Assembly (NCBI RefSeq): GCF_028683135.1
Contig: NZ_JAJUBB010000001.1
Location: 594,964 to 658,963, forward strand
Length of the DNA: 64,000 nucleotides
Direction: 5' to 3'
Source of the DNA: Enterovibrio qingdaonensis
Lineage (GTDB): Bacteria > Pseudomonadota > Gammaproteobacteria > Enterobacterales > Vibrionaceae
Below, one piece after another: positions 37,527-46,475 of this stretch. The first letter of the stretch is position 1, and each line of letters begins with the position of its first letter. The notes beneath the pieces were generated by a model. The model worked only from the letters and a program-made list of their open reading frames with translations, was not told the origin of the DNA and ran no database searches. The translations under genes were made by a program, and so were the position numbers.

Positions 37527-37895
37527 TTACGTCGTTTGTAAACGCGCTTTAACTGCTTCAAGACGTTTGTGCCAGAACTCGCGGTACTTGAAGTACACAA
37601 ACGTCGAGACTAAAGAGAAGAACAGGTATGACAGTGCAAAGACAAAAGGAGACGTGATCAACTCACGCTCAAGGCTCCACATGACACCAAATACAGTAAT
37701 ACCCATTTTCACTGCAAAACCCGAGAGCAGCAGAAGTAATGCAAGTTGAGGGTATTTCGTGTGACGAAAGCTCAACCAATAGCAACATCCCACTGCGATA
37801 GTCGCTAATGAGAAGCCAACCATAAATGAGTGGAAATGGTCACCGGCGAGGATGCCACCAACAACTGAAAGAAAAACAACCACGAAAAAGGCCAT
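37527..37895 (-). CDS. small inner-membrane protein, unknown
   Basis: This 122-aa protein has four hydrophobic helices (about residues 2-18, 24-42, 50-70 and 82-102) and a basic C-terminal tail, so the tail is probably cytoplasmic. I recognise no family. A matched terminator lies on the same strand downstream, so the gene is likely transcribed alone. Confidence 0.75.
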   Translation of the reverse strand: MAFFVVVFLSVVGGILAGDHFHSFMVGFSLATIAVGCCYWLSFRHTKYPQLALLLLLSGFAVKMGITVFGVMWSLERELITSPFVFALSYLFFSLVSTFVYFKYREFWHKRLEAVKARLQTT

Positions 37896-38397
37896 TTAAG
37901 CTCCAACAACCAAGATTAATGAATATTTGACTAAATTTTGTTCAATCAGTGCGTATTTTTACACATCCTTCGTTAATAATCCAAAAACCTTAAGTTTACA
38001 TATTTTTTACATATATCCACGATAATAGTGTGTTATTGACAACGAATCGCCAGAAAATCTGATAGTTAAGTAACACTTCACTCGTTAATAGATTGTTTAT
38101 TTGTTGCAATTGGAAACATTTAATTACATTTTAAAGGGGATATTTTTGCGAGTTAATGCGGTTTTTTGTCTGTATAAGCCAATTTTATGATAACCACTAT
38201 CGCTCTTTATGCATAAGGAAAGGCGGATTCGTGGTGCTGTTCGTCACTGACATACTAGAAGACAGATGTATTTCAGAAGGTTGTCGGTAAGAGATTTACG
38301 GGTCTATTGCTATGCGGTACTAGTGAGATCTGTTTAGGGACACAAATAAAAAAGACAAAAAAGCCGAGTCTCAACTCGGCATTTTTCTAACTTGTAT
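37896..38397. other. AT-rich intergenic region
   Basis: This 502-base stretch has no open frame with a ribosome binding site. It contains the minus-strand terminator at 38363-38387 and otherwise A/T-rich sequence that includes the membrane-protein promoter. Confidence 0.5.
38363..38387 (-). terminator. terminator of the 139-aa gene
   Basis: On the minus strand, GCCGAGT and ACTCGGC form a 7-bp stem around TGAG, followed by TTTTTT. It lies just after the stop of the 139-aa gene. Confidence 0.85.
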
Positions 38398-38817
38398 TTA
38401 GGCAACGGAGCAGAAAGGTTGTGTCGCTGAATGTTTGTCTACATATGCCTTGTTTAGCGCGCTAACGTTAACGACTGGCCCCAACATTTTTACTCGCATC
38501 ATGGCACCATGTGATGACACTTCGGCAATGCGTCCTTCTGAATAATCGTTCTCGTAGGAGAAGGTTTCCACAGCTAAGTGCAGCAGGTTGAAATCTTGGC
38601 GACGAACAGAGAGATAGGAACGCCACATTAATGCATCCAATACCTCAGTCGTATTGTGAGCTCTGATCACAAACCGCCATCCTCGATCTTCTCCATAGAA
38701 GTCCAATGGGAAAAACTTGCGGATTCGTTTCTTTATTTTCAATGTCGTATCTCTTTTCTCTTGCGAAAACCGATGCACACGAGATCTGAGTATAGAAGCT
38801 GATTTCATAACCGCCAT
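38398..38817 (-). CDS. small basic protein, unknown
   Basis: This 139-aa protein has a basic N-terminal half (RSRVHRFSQEKRDTTLKIKKRIRK) and a C-terminal half with hydrophobic strands and two cysteines. The ATG at 38817 or an ATG 9 bases downstream could be used. I recognise no family. The terminator on the same strand supports a real gene. Confidence 0.6.
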   Translation of the reverse strand: MAVMKSASILRSRVHRFSQEKRDTTLKIKKRIRKFFPLDFYGEDRGWRFVIRAHNTTEVLDALMWRSYLSVRRQDFNLLHLAVETFSYENDYSEGRIAEVSSHGAMMRVKMLGPVVNVSALNKAYVDKHSATQPFCSVA

Positions 38818-39074
38818 AAATTGAACACAAATAACTGCTTGTTTTTATTACAGTCCTTTCTTTATCTTTACGGGATTTCGGTCTAAAGAACCAGTGAGAA
38901 ATGCTGCTATGTTTCATGAAAAGCTAATGACTCATCATGATTGTGGTTCAATGGTGAACTCCGGCTAAAAATCCTCCAGCACCTGTCGCTCAAGGTTTAT
39001 ACTTATGTAGGCCAAAAGCTGGGGGTCAGATATCTATAACTCACCTCAGTCATCGCGAGGGGCAGGCAGTTTAC

Positions 39075-39251
39075 ATGAAACTAAAAGTTTTCCGATGGAT
39101 AATCGTTGTTGTTTTGGTAATTGGTGCTTTTGTGCTCGGAATAGAATATGAGAAGTTTACAAATTTGAATTCCTGCTTAGATATGGGGGAAAAAACCGCC
39201 CAAGGCAGTCACCGCATTTGCCTCACTCAAGAATCGCTTTCGCACCAATGA
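39075..39251 (+). CDS. 58-aa single-helix membrane protein
   Basis: This short gene encodes MKLKVFRWIIVVVLVIGAF followed by LGIEYEKF. A short loop then contains SCLDMG and RICLTQE. One hydrophobic helix (residues about 8-24) is followed by a small domain with two cysteines that could form a disulfide. Small Vibrionaceae proteins with a helix and a C-L-D-x-G...C tail are common, but I cannot name the family. GAGGGGCAGG lies upstream of the ATG. The tail is likely periplasmic. Confidence 0.6.
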   Translation: MKLKVFRWIIVVVLVIGAFVLGIEYEKFTNLNSCLDMGEKTAQGSHRICLTQESLSHQ

Positions 39252-39588
39252 ATGATTATACCTGCCATCATTGTCGATTTTCCGTTCAATCAGCACACTA
39301 AAACCCCTTTTTAGCGTGTTTTTTTCAGGCTTTTTGACCGTTTTAAAGTAACATATCGACATATGCTATCTGCGATAGCCTATGAGTATTGGGCTTTTCG
39401 CGATATAAGATAAGTCGTGATGTCTTTCTCATAGCGAAAAGCTAATCAAAGCTCGCGATAGGAAATTGGCTTGATGCAACATTGCCACGAAAAGTGGCCT
39501 TGTTGAACGTTCTTAAATATGGCAGCGACAACGTTCCTTACTTCAGAAAGTAGCTTCGTTTTTATCCATCAAAAGTGACGAACCAGAC
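39252..39588. other. intergenic region with inverted repeats
   Basis: GCTATC-TGC-GATAGC at 39365-39379 is a short perfect palindrome. GCTTTTCGC at 39393-39401 and GCGAAAAGC at 39434-39442 form a 9-bp inverted repeat around a 32-base spacer. GCCAC-GAAAA-GTGGC near 39484-39498 is a small hairpin. They lie between the 58-aa gene and the cyclase gene and could be operators or an RNA structure. Confidence 0.5.
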
Positions 39589-41433
39589 ATGCTGAAAAAA
39601 CTACTCAAGTCACGCCGGAGCATACAGACTCGCGTATCTGTGCTGGTTCTCGGGGTAAGTTTACTGTTTGCGGTTGTATCAGTAAGCGTACAAATGGGCT
39701 TGAACTACACCCATACCGTAGAGTGGACGACCCAGTCGTTGGAGAAACGCACAGCAAGTGCCGTTTCCGTAATCACATACTCGCTAGAACAGGGCGATTC
39801 AGATCTACTCGTTCAGCAATTGCAGGACCTTGCAAGCACACCTTATGTCAGTAACATTCACTTAATCACAAAAAGTGGTGAAGAGTTCTGGGCCGATAAT
39901 CTCACTAAGCAAAAAAGAGCAAGTCAGCACCTAAAATATGATTTGGTGACAAAAGGTGAGGCAATTGGTGACCTCGATATCTACCTCAACTTGAGTGCCG
40001 TAGAAGCGGATGCGCTTAAAAATGCAATCCCTGCAGGCATCATCTACCTGTTTGAGGCCCTGTGCGTTGCTATTTTGTTGCTTCTTGTCTTAAAACGCAC
40101 CGTTACTAACCGAATCAGAGCTCTTGTTGAAAGTGTGGATCGTATCGACCTCGCGCATGTTAGCCGTCTGACTATTCCTCAAACGTTAACAGACAGTAAA
40201 GACGAGATCGGGCAGGTTGCGCGTTCTATACAAAAGCTACACGCCCGTATTCGTGCAGATGTCATCGAAAAGAAACTAAAAGAACGCACGCTAAAACAAC
40301 ACAAATCACTGTTGGTCGATGAAGTTAATGCTCGCTCATCAGAACTAAAGTGGCAGAGTCAATCAAACAAATTGTTGGCAGATCTCTCTTTGCGTTTGTT
40401 GCAATGGCATAAAGCGGACGTCGAACACGATGTGCGATTGGCCTTTCATCAAATGAGCGCACTGTTGGAAACTGAGCAATTGTTTTGGCTTTCTTTCGAC
40501 AATGACACGGTCCGGTACCGAGCCAGTTACCCTCAGCAGATTCCGCTGCCAGATGTTGAACTCGGCGATATGTACAAAATGAAACGCTGGCTATTGAGCT
40601 CGCAAGATGTCGCTCTGGTCGATACCTGCACGCTAGATGCCCATGCGCAAACAGAGCGCGAGTTACTTGAAAACGCAGGGATTCGGAGTATTGCTATTTT
40701 TCCGTTGACGGACGGAAGAAAAAGCTTTGGTATGATTGCTGCTGCTAACTCAGAGAATCCACTGAATTGGAATGATAACAAACAGCTTCTATTCAAACGC
40801 TTTGCAGCCATGCTGAGCGAACTGACCATTCGTGAACGCGACCACCAAGCAATGACCGAGCTTCAGGAAGAGCTCATTCTGGCAAATGAGCGGCTACGTG
40901 TTGAAGCGGAAACCGATGAGTTAACCCGACTGTTAAATCGTCGACCATTCAGTCGCCTGCTTAGCGCATCCCTGTATGACGCTGTCGATGATCATTCATC
41001 CCTCACTGTGATGATGATAGATATCGACCATTTCAAAGCCTACAACGATATCTACGGCCATCTGCAAGGTGATAAGGCGTTGTTGTATGTTTCGAAGGCG
41101 ATGAGCTTAGTGAGTAAAGAGTGGAACGCCCCACTTGCACGTTTTGGGGGCGAAGAGTTTGCATTGCTGATACGCGGTAACAATCAAGCTCAAGCTGAAC
41201 GTATTGCTTGGCAACTGTGCCAGAATGTGAGGGATTTGTGTATCCCACATCAAGGCAGCACCAACAGTGGCATCATTACAATCAGTATTGGCGGGATCAT
41301 TTGCTACCCCGATGAAAGCACCAACTCAAACCAACTCTTGGAAATGGCAGATCAATGCCTTTACAAAGCGAAGCGAGCAGGCCGCAATCGCGCTGAATTA
41401 AAACATCATCAAGTCTCAGAACTAAGCTGCTAG
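39589..41433 (+). CDS. membrane diguanylate cyclase with HAMP and GAF-like domains
   Basis: This 614-aa protein has two transmembrane helices (about residues 15-40 and 146-168) around a periplasmic sensor of about 105 residues, then a HAMP region, a GAF-like segment (about 265-430) and a GGDEF domain (about 450-608). The active site is RFGGEEF and the substrate motif DIDHFKAYND is intact. The RxxD inhibitory site is absent (KEWN precedes the active site), so product inhibition is not expected. It should make c-di-GMP on an external cue. Confidence 0.92.
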   Translation: MLKKLLKSRRSIQTRVSVLVLGVSLLFAVVSVSVQMGLNYTHTVEWTTQSLEKRTASAVSVITYSLEQGDSDLLVQQLQDLASTPYVSNIHLITKSGEEFWADNLTKQKRASQHLKYDLVTKGEAIGDLDIYLNLSAVEADALKNAIPAGIIYLFEALCVAILLLLVLKRTVTNRIRALVESVDRIDLAHVSRLTIPQTLTDSKDEIGQVARSIQKLHARIRADVIEKKLKERTLKQHKSLLVDEVNARSSELKWQSQSNKLLADLSLRLLQWHKADVEHDVRLAFHQMSALLETEQLFWLSFDNDTVRYRASYPQQIPLPDVELGDMYKMKRWLLSSQDVALVDTCTLDAHAQTERELLENAGIRSIAIFPLTDGRKSFGMIAAANSENPLNWNDNKQLLFKRFAAMLSELTIRERDHQAMTELQEELILANERLRVEAETDELTRLLNRRPFSRLLSASLYDAVDDHSSLTVMMIDIDHFKAYNDIYGHLQGDKALLYVSKAMSLVSKEWNAPLARFGGEEFALLIRGNNQAQAERIAWQLCQNVRDLCIPHQGSTNSGIITISIGGIICYPDESTNSNQLLEMADQCLYKAKRAGRNRAELKHHQVSELSC

Positions 41434-41451
41434 TGTCTTTTTACTGTAATT

Positions 41452-41469
41452 GCCCCTAATTTTAGGGGC
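41452..41469 (+). terminator. hairpin after the diguanylate cyclase gene
   Basis: GCCCCTAA and TTAGGGGC form an 8-bp stem around TT. No T-run follows, so it may be a weak terminator. Confidence 0.45.
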
Positions 41470-41632
41470 TTACGGTGCCACTGTATTTCCTCTAATCAGA
41501 CCATCTCCGTTAAGCACGTATTTGTCTCTAATTTCAGAAATTGCCCTTCAAGCAATTGTGCGACTATGACGTCGTACAACTTTGTTCATTGGTCGTGTCC
41601 TTTGAGTAACCAAGAGCTTGGAGTGGTAATTC

Positions 41633-42838
41633 ATGTCGGCTGCATCTACGACGCACATCTGCCATATAGTAAGTACTTACACGGATGATGTGTTAAATCG
41701 CCAATTATTGGGCAATCTCTCTTGCTCACTGTCAAAGAACTTTGAACACACCCTCGTGGTGCTAAGTAAGCCCACACGAGAGCGACTAAATCTCCCCAAT
41801 GGCGTCAGTTGCATTGAGCTCAAGAATACCCGTCCACTTAGTTGGCGTGCGTTTCGTGAATGTGGAAGGGTTCTATCAATTTTAAAACCAGATGTGTGCC
41901 ATACCTACGGCAATACACCGCTAGCTATCCAATGGATGGCCCGTCGTGCTGGTGTTCCTGTCAAATTACACCAAGTGTCACCATTACAAGCTAGTTCTCA
42001 TTCGAGTTGGCTGGTAAAAACATTTCTATCCACGCTCTCACACTCTACTGATGTTTTTATTACCGCTTCCTCAGAGACCAAGCGTTGGTTAGAACAAGGC
42101 GTCCGTATTCCGCCAGAACAATGTGAAATCATTCGCCCCGCGATTGATGCCAAACATTTTTGTCCAACGCTCCAAGAAGTAAACCCACTCAAAACCAATT
42201 CATTTTTGGGCCAAATTGCAATTCCTACAAACAAGTTCGTGGTTGGAACGGACATATCGGAACAATGCATTGAGAACCTGATTACGTTGATTGATGAATT
42301 CGCGGTCGCCAGCAAACTTTCTCCGGAATTCAAAACGAACGCAATGTTATTGATCGCAGGTAACGCACGCTATATTCCATTGCTGCGAAAAGAAGTGCAG
42401 GCGAGGAATCTCGATGAAGACAATGTGCGAATTTTAGGAAGAATTTCCAATATGCGCCTTTTTTACAAAACGATTGATGCGCTGGCCATCCCCGAAGAAA
42501 TTGATAAGAATGGCACGCAACCGATAGAAGCGATGTCCATGGCAATTCCAATTATCTCCCTTCGCCCCAGAGCACTGACTAGGCGAAGTGAACACCCTCT
42601 AAAATGGACAAACAAAAACGGTCATTGCCGCATTCAACATCAGCTACTCGATATTTTTTCCGACATGGGAAAACGGCTGAGACTTGGAAGAGAAGCGCGA
42701 CTGTATGTGCAGGAAAAACACTGTATAAAAGAGTTCGAATCCCGATTGCTAGCCCTTTACTTACGGGGCAATCCTTCCGCCAACTCCAACTCGGCAAACA
42801 CACTACGTTTCGCTTCCCCATCGTCACGGAATGAATAA
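41633..42838 (+). CDS. GT4-type glycosyltransferase-like protein
   Basis: This 401-aa protein has the two Rossmann-like halves of GT-B enzymes. The N-terminal half contains HICHIVSTYTDDVLNRQLLG and an early SILKPDVCHTYGNTPLA strand. The C-terminal half has LIAGNARYIPLL, then VRILGRISNMRLFYKTIDALAIPEEID with NGTQPIEAMSMAIPII, which matches the donor-binding region of GT4 enzymes. The usual E-x7-E spacing is not exact. It lacks a signal and should be cytoplasmic. The product sugar is unknown. Confidence 0.8.
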   Translation: MSAASTTHICHIVSTYTDDVLNRQLLGNLSCSLSKNFEHTLVVLSKPTRERLNLPNGVSCIELKNTRPLSWRAFRECGRVLSILKPDVCHTYGNTPLAIQWMARRAGVPVKLHQVSPLQASSHSSWLVKTFLSTLSHSTDVFITASSETKRWLEQGVRIPPEQCEIIRPAIDAKHFCPTLQEVNPLKTNSFLGQIAIPTNKFVVGTDISEQCIENLITLIDEFAVASKLSPEFKTNAMLLIAGNARYIPLLRKEVQARNLDEDNVRILGRISNMRLFYKTIDALAIPEEIDKNGTQPIEAMSMAIPIISLRPRALTRRSEHPLKWTNKNGHCRIQHQLLDIFSDMGKRLRLGREARLYVQEKHCIKEFESRLLALYLRGNPSANSNSANTLRFASPSSRNE

Positions 42839-42994
42839 CCAGACTCACTAAAGGTGCTGGTTGCATCGACACTGGGTAAGTGTGAGTTTATCAATAGCAG
42901 ACAAGCATCACGCGAAATTGCTTACCCTGATAAATAACACTCAATTGATGAACTATATTTTAGTCATGTATCTCTTAATTGAGGCGTTCACTCC

Positions 42995-43396
42995 ATGAAA
43001 ATACTCGTCGTTGATGATATGACATCAATGCGGCACGTCATGCTAAATCTGTTGCGCAGCATCGGTTACCTTGATTTGGAAGAAGCAACAAATGGATGGC
43101 AAGCATTTCAAATGCTAAAGAAGAATCCCTACGACCTTTTAATCACCGATTTAAATATGCCTAAGATGGATGGGAAAGAACTGCTTAAAGAAGTACGTGC
43201 CGACAAAAAAATTGCCAATTTGCCGGTTCTGGTCGTCTCATGCGAACAGGATAAAAGCCAGATTCAAAAGCTAATCGATTACCGCGTAAACGGGTTTGTC
43301 GTGAAGCCCTTCAATGGTGCCACCCTGCAAAAACAGCTTCAACGCATTGAAAAACAGAATCAACAAAGACGGTCAAAACAAGCCGCGGAGAGATAG
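42995..43396 (+). CDS. stand-alone CheY-like response regulator
   Basis: This 133-aa protein is a single receiver domain. The acidic pocket (D7, D8), the phospho-acceptor D52 in LLITDLNMPKMDG, Ser82 and Lys104 in FVVKPF are all present, so it should be phosphorylated. The C-terminus is basic (KQNQQRRSKQAAER), longer than CheY, and could bind nucleic acid or a partner. No kinase is adjacent. The ATG lies about 155 bases after the glycosyltransferase-like gene. Confidence 0.92.
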   Translation: MKILVVDDMTSMRHVMLNLLRSIGYLDLEEATNGWQAFQMLKKNPYDLLITDLNMPKMDGKELLKEVRADKKIANLPVLVVSCEQDKSQIQKLIDYRVNGFVVKPFNGATLQKQLQRIEKQNQQRRSKQAAER

Positions 43397-43411
43397 GTTC
43401 AGGAGGCACAA

Positions 43412-43726
43412 TCAGTTCCAGCGCACCCCTGCTAATTGAATGATTTCCATCCGTTCCAACTCATGAATTAAACGTCTAGCATATTCAGGTTCACAAACGG
43501 ACAGTGCTGATAACGCTGCCCCTAAAGGCAAGTTTTTCTCAATCAACGAGAGAAATACACTGGTTGCACTATCACAAACCATGACATCCCCCGTTACAGG
43601 GCTAAAAACGACGAGTTGGTCGCCTTTTTCATAACAGCAAACATCTAAAGAAAAATCGTCCGCCAGGCACACTTCAACATCCGCTTTCAGCACCAAATTG
43701 TTATCTATCAGCTCACACATTCTCAT
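43412..43726 (-). CDS. orphan PqqD-like protein
   Basis: This 104-aa protein has the PqqD layout: a strand-rich N-terminal half, then LVVFSPVTGDVMVCDSATSVFLSLIE, then a C-terminal helical region with RRLIHELERMEII. In RiPP systems PqqD-like domains bind a precursor peptide; in HPr-rel-A systems a relative has a chaperone role. No precursor or PqqE is seen here. I use the ATG at 43726 because GGAG lies seven bases upstream. Confidence 0.6.
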   Translation of the reverse strand: MRMCELIDNNLVLKADVEVCLADDFSLDVCCYEKGDQLVVFSPVTGDVMVCDSATSVFLSLIEKNLPLGAALSALSVCEPEYARRLIHELERMEIIQLAGVRWN

Positions 43727-43924
43727 TGTACTACTCCACATGAAGGTGCTGAACTTGGGGATTTCCTGCACGCATTTTTGGTATTAACTGACTGCCTGAC
43801 AAAATAACGCTGCGGAAATTCACCGCCTTTTAATAACTCTATACGCTCCTATCACTTATCCTCGCCAAATTTAAGGTTACTTACTGCCGAGTCGCACCCT
43901 CAAGACGCGTGGAGTAGATGCGCG

Positions 43925-45280
43925 TTATCGCTGCAGTGAATATTTCTCGATTAGCGTGTACAACGTAGGACGCGAAACACCTAATAGCGTCGCGGTTTGA
44001 GACATATTGCCTTGAGCCCGAGCAAGTGCTCTTGTCACCGCATGCTTTTCTGCTTCCTCCCTCACCTGGCGGATATTTAACGGCAAACCACTGTCTTTCT
44101 TATGATCTTTCGATAAAGAAAGATCAACAGCCGTTATCTTATTGCCGTCGGCCATAATCAGTGCCGATTTAATCTTGTTTTGCAATTCGCGTACGTTTCC
44201 CGGCCAACTATGACTAAGCAGAGCATCAATCGCATCATCGGCAAAACCAGAGATATTTCGGTGCATGGTTTGATTGAATTGAAGCAGAAATGTGCGAGCG
44301 AGTAGTAAGATATCCTCTCCCCGCTCTCTCAAAGGCGGTATAGATATCATAACATCACTGACTTGCTGCAGAAGGTCCTCTCGAAAGCGCCGTTCTGACA
44401 CTCGTTGATTGAGATCTTGATGGCTGACACTCACCACACGCACATCAATAGGGATTTCTTTTACCGTCCCTATCCGCGTAACAGTTCTCTCTTTTAAACA
44501 TTTCAAAACAGCGGCTTGAAGGCTAACGGGCATATCCCCAATTTCATCCAGAAATAAAGTGCCACCATTTGCCGCCTCTATCCTGCCGCGTCGAACATGA
44601 TGGCTATCTTCCCCTTGTGTTTCCTGCCCAAACAATTCCGGGCCAAGCCGATGTTCAGGCACTGATGCACAATTCACCGTTACAAACGGTCCCTCACTGC
44701 GTGAACTTCTGTCATGTATTGCGCGAGCCAACAAAGCTTTGCCAGTGCCACTGTCTCCGGTAATTAATGTATCTACGCCCGATGCTGCTATGCGCTCGAC
44801 CATACGCATAAGTTGCACCATTTGAGGACTGCTACCAACAATTGATTCCTCACGTCGTTCAAACGTTTTCAAACGCTCTACGTCGTTCTCTAACCGCACG
44901 ATGTGTTGCGCACGTCGCACCATAAGCCGAAGGAACTCATCACTAAAAGGCCGGTGAATGACATCAAATGCGCCCGATTGCAGTGCCAGAACCCCATCAC
45001 CATCGGCCTCATTATCAACAATAACCAGCACTTTAGTGCGTGGCGAAATAGCATTAAGCTCTTTGACAAGAGAAAGAGCTGACGCATCACATTTACCCAC
45101 CACCACAATCGACGTTAATAGCTCATGCAATGCCTGAGATATATTTGTAAATTGGGCCGTGACTACCGTCGCCTCGCTGTCTAACGCCTGACTCAAGCGT
45201 CGTTGTGCCTCCGGATCATCCTCAATGATGAGCAATGGCCCCAGAATTGAGGGTGCATTGCTCCTTTGGGTTTCAAACAT
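43925..45280 (-). CDS. NtrC-family regulator with degenerate receiver and no GAFTGA (VpsR/PrsR-like)
   Basis: This 451-aa protein has a receiver domain, an AAA+ domain and a Fis-type HTH. The receiver retains acidic D21/D22 but the phospho-acceptor position is Gly62 (VVVGKC) and the conserved Lys is Arg110. The AAA+ domain has Walker A GDSGTGKA at 175-182 and Walker B GGTLFLDEIG at 239-248, but the GAFTGA loop needed for sigma-54 contact is replaced by ETQGEDSHH near 220-228. The HTH near 412-451 is intact. V. cholerae VpsR is a precedent for a regulator of this type working with sigma-70. Confidence 0.9.
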   Translation of the reverse strand: MFETQRSNAPSILGPLLIIEDDPEAQRRLSQALDSEATVVTAQFTNISQALHELLTSIVVVGKCDASALSLVKELNAISPRTKVLVIVDNEADGDGVLALQSGAFDVIHRPFSDEFLRLMVRRAQHIVRLENDVERLKTFERREESIVGSSPQMVQLMRMVERIAASGVDTLITGDSGTGKALLARAIHDRSSRSEGPFVTVNCASVPEHRLGPELFGQETQGEDSHHVRRGRIEAANGGTLFLDEIGDMPVSLQAAVLKCLKERTVTRIGTVKEIPIDVRVVSVSHQDLNQRVSERRFREDLLQQVSDVMISIPPLRERGEDILLLARTFLLQFNQTMHRNISGFADDAIDALLSHSWPGNVRELQNKIKSALIMADGNKITAVDLSLSKDHKKDSGLPLNIRQVREEAEKHAVTRALARAQGNMSQTATLLGVSRPTLYTLIEKYSLQR

Positions 45281-45879
45281 TTTTCCCCCCTTATATTGGG
45301 TAAGCCACCTGATAGTGAAGCCGTCTCAGGCCAGTTGTGTCTTGTTGTACACAACGGGAAGCAACATGAATGCATCATGTTATTTGCCGTTTTAACGTCA
45401 AATCTGTGCGTGGAGACGACAAAGAAAGCTCGGCACCTCTGAGCTGTCATTTTCTTTACCCACACCAAGATTTTTGAGTCACAGGTGTATTTTCTCTTTG
45501 GCAAGCATTTCATCGATTGCCAAACAACAATTTTGCTTAATCGATCAATGAAGGAATTTGTCAAAACAGACGTTGTCACCGAATTGGGGTTATCCCCCCT
45601 CTCCTTCATCAAAAGCCAGCAATACGAAATTTAACCAAACGCTGCCCCTATTCGTATCTGCGTTACGACAGTTACCTTAGGTGTCGTTCTTATCATTGCA
45701 GTGCATGAGGGCTATCCTGCTTAACTTGCCTGCATCGTCATTAAAATAGCAGGGGCATTAGGCGCGAGGTTGGAGCAAAGAAAGGAAATGTGGTCAATTC
45801 TTACTTTGTAGGCACATTCTCTCTATCAAACGTACCTAACGATGGCGCAGTTGTTTGTTGTCCTTACACGAACCCGCAT
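45281..45879. other. intergenic region with a 28-bp inverted repeat
   Basis: TTTGGCAA at 45497-45504 and TTGCCAAA at 45517-45524 form an 8-bp inverted repeat around 12 bases, about 217 bases upstream of the NtrC-type gene. The rest contains no open frame with a ribosome binding site. A 139-codon frame at 45193-45612 overlaps the regulator and is not supported. Confidence 0.5.
45497..45524. promoter_or_regulatory. inverted-repeat operator candidate upstream of the NtrC-type gene
   Basis: TTTGGCAA and TTGCCAAA are perfect arms around a 12-base spacer. This arrangement would suit a dimeric regulator with two-turn spacing. It could be the regulator's own site, but no second copy was found by eye. 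Confidence 0.45.
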
Positions 45880-46347
45880 TCAGAACGCACTCAGGTTTCT
45901 CTCTAGCAAAATGTCTCTTACATCCATCAATATTTGACCTAACTGGTTCACGCCCTCTCCATTTTCTCCATCTCCCCAAAATGCATCATATTTTGAGTGT
46001 TCCACCAGCAAAGCATCATCCGTAGAAATCAGTGATGACCTCAATACATCGTGTTGTTGAAACTTTTGCTCGACCACATACCGCATAACGTCACAACGGA
46101 TATCTATCCAATGGCTATCCATATGCTGCATAAAGTCACGGCTGAGTTTAAACGCTTCATCGGGCGTAGGAGCGTGTCTGATACGTGCTTGAAGAGTAGG
46201 AGAACAAAACTTTTGCGCTTGATAGTAATGTTCCGACGTTAACCAAGTCTCACCATCAATCACTAGCGGCGCAATAAAGAAATTAGACAAGAACCCGAAG
46301 GGCTCATTGGGTTCGTAAAAATGTATTGTTCTTTTAATCATACGCAT
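45880..46347 (-). CDS. NADAR family protein (YbiA-like)
   Basis: This 155-aa protein has the NADAR pattern: FLSNFFIAPLVIDGETWLTSEHYYQAQKF near residues 19-47 and the C-terminal YDAFWGDGENGEGVNQLGQIL. E. coli YbiA, the best-known member, cleaves N-glycosidic bonds of riboflavin-pathway intermediates. The conserved Glu39 in the SEHYYQ block is present. It is monocistronic. Confidence 0.87.
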   Translation of the reverse strand: MRMIKRTIHFYEPNEPFGFLSNFFIAPLVIDGETWLTSEHYYQAQKFCSPTLQARIRHAPTPDEAFKLSRDFMQHMDSHWIDIRCDVMRYVVEQKFQQHDVLRSSLISTDDALLVEHSKYDAFWGDGENGEGVNQLGQILMDVRDILLERNLSAF

Positions 46348-46475
46348 ACGACCTCAATTCACTAAGGCTGTCTCTCCTTAATCATATACCGAAACCACCA
46401 GTTTGATGCTGAATGTCGCTTCCTACTCTGTGCAACTCGCTGTACGCTATTGCAATCATCCAAAGAATGAAGCTA

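Noticed and set aside
45490..45530. sigma-54 promoter near TTGGCAAGC
   Set aside because: The spacing to a GC element does not match; the sequence is better explained as an inverted repeat.
45193..45612. 139-codon minus-strand frame upstream of the NtrC-type gene
   Set aside because: It overlaps the 5' end of the regulator in another frame and has no domain or ribosome binding site.
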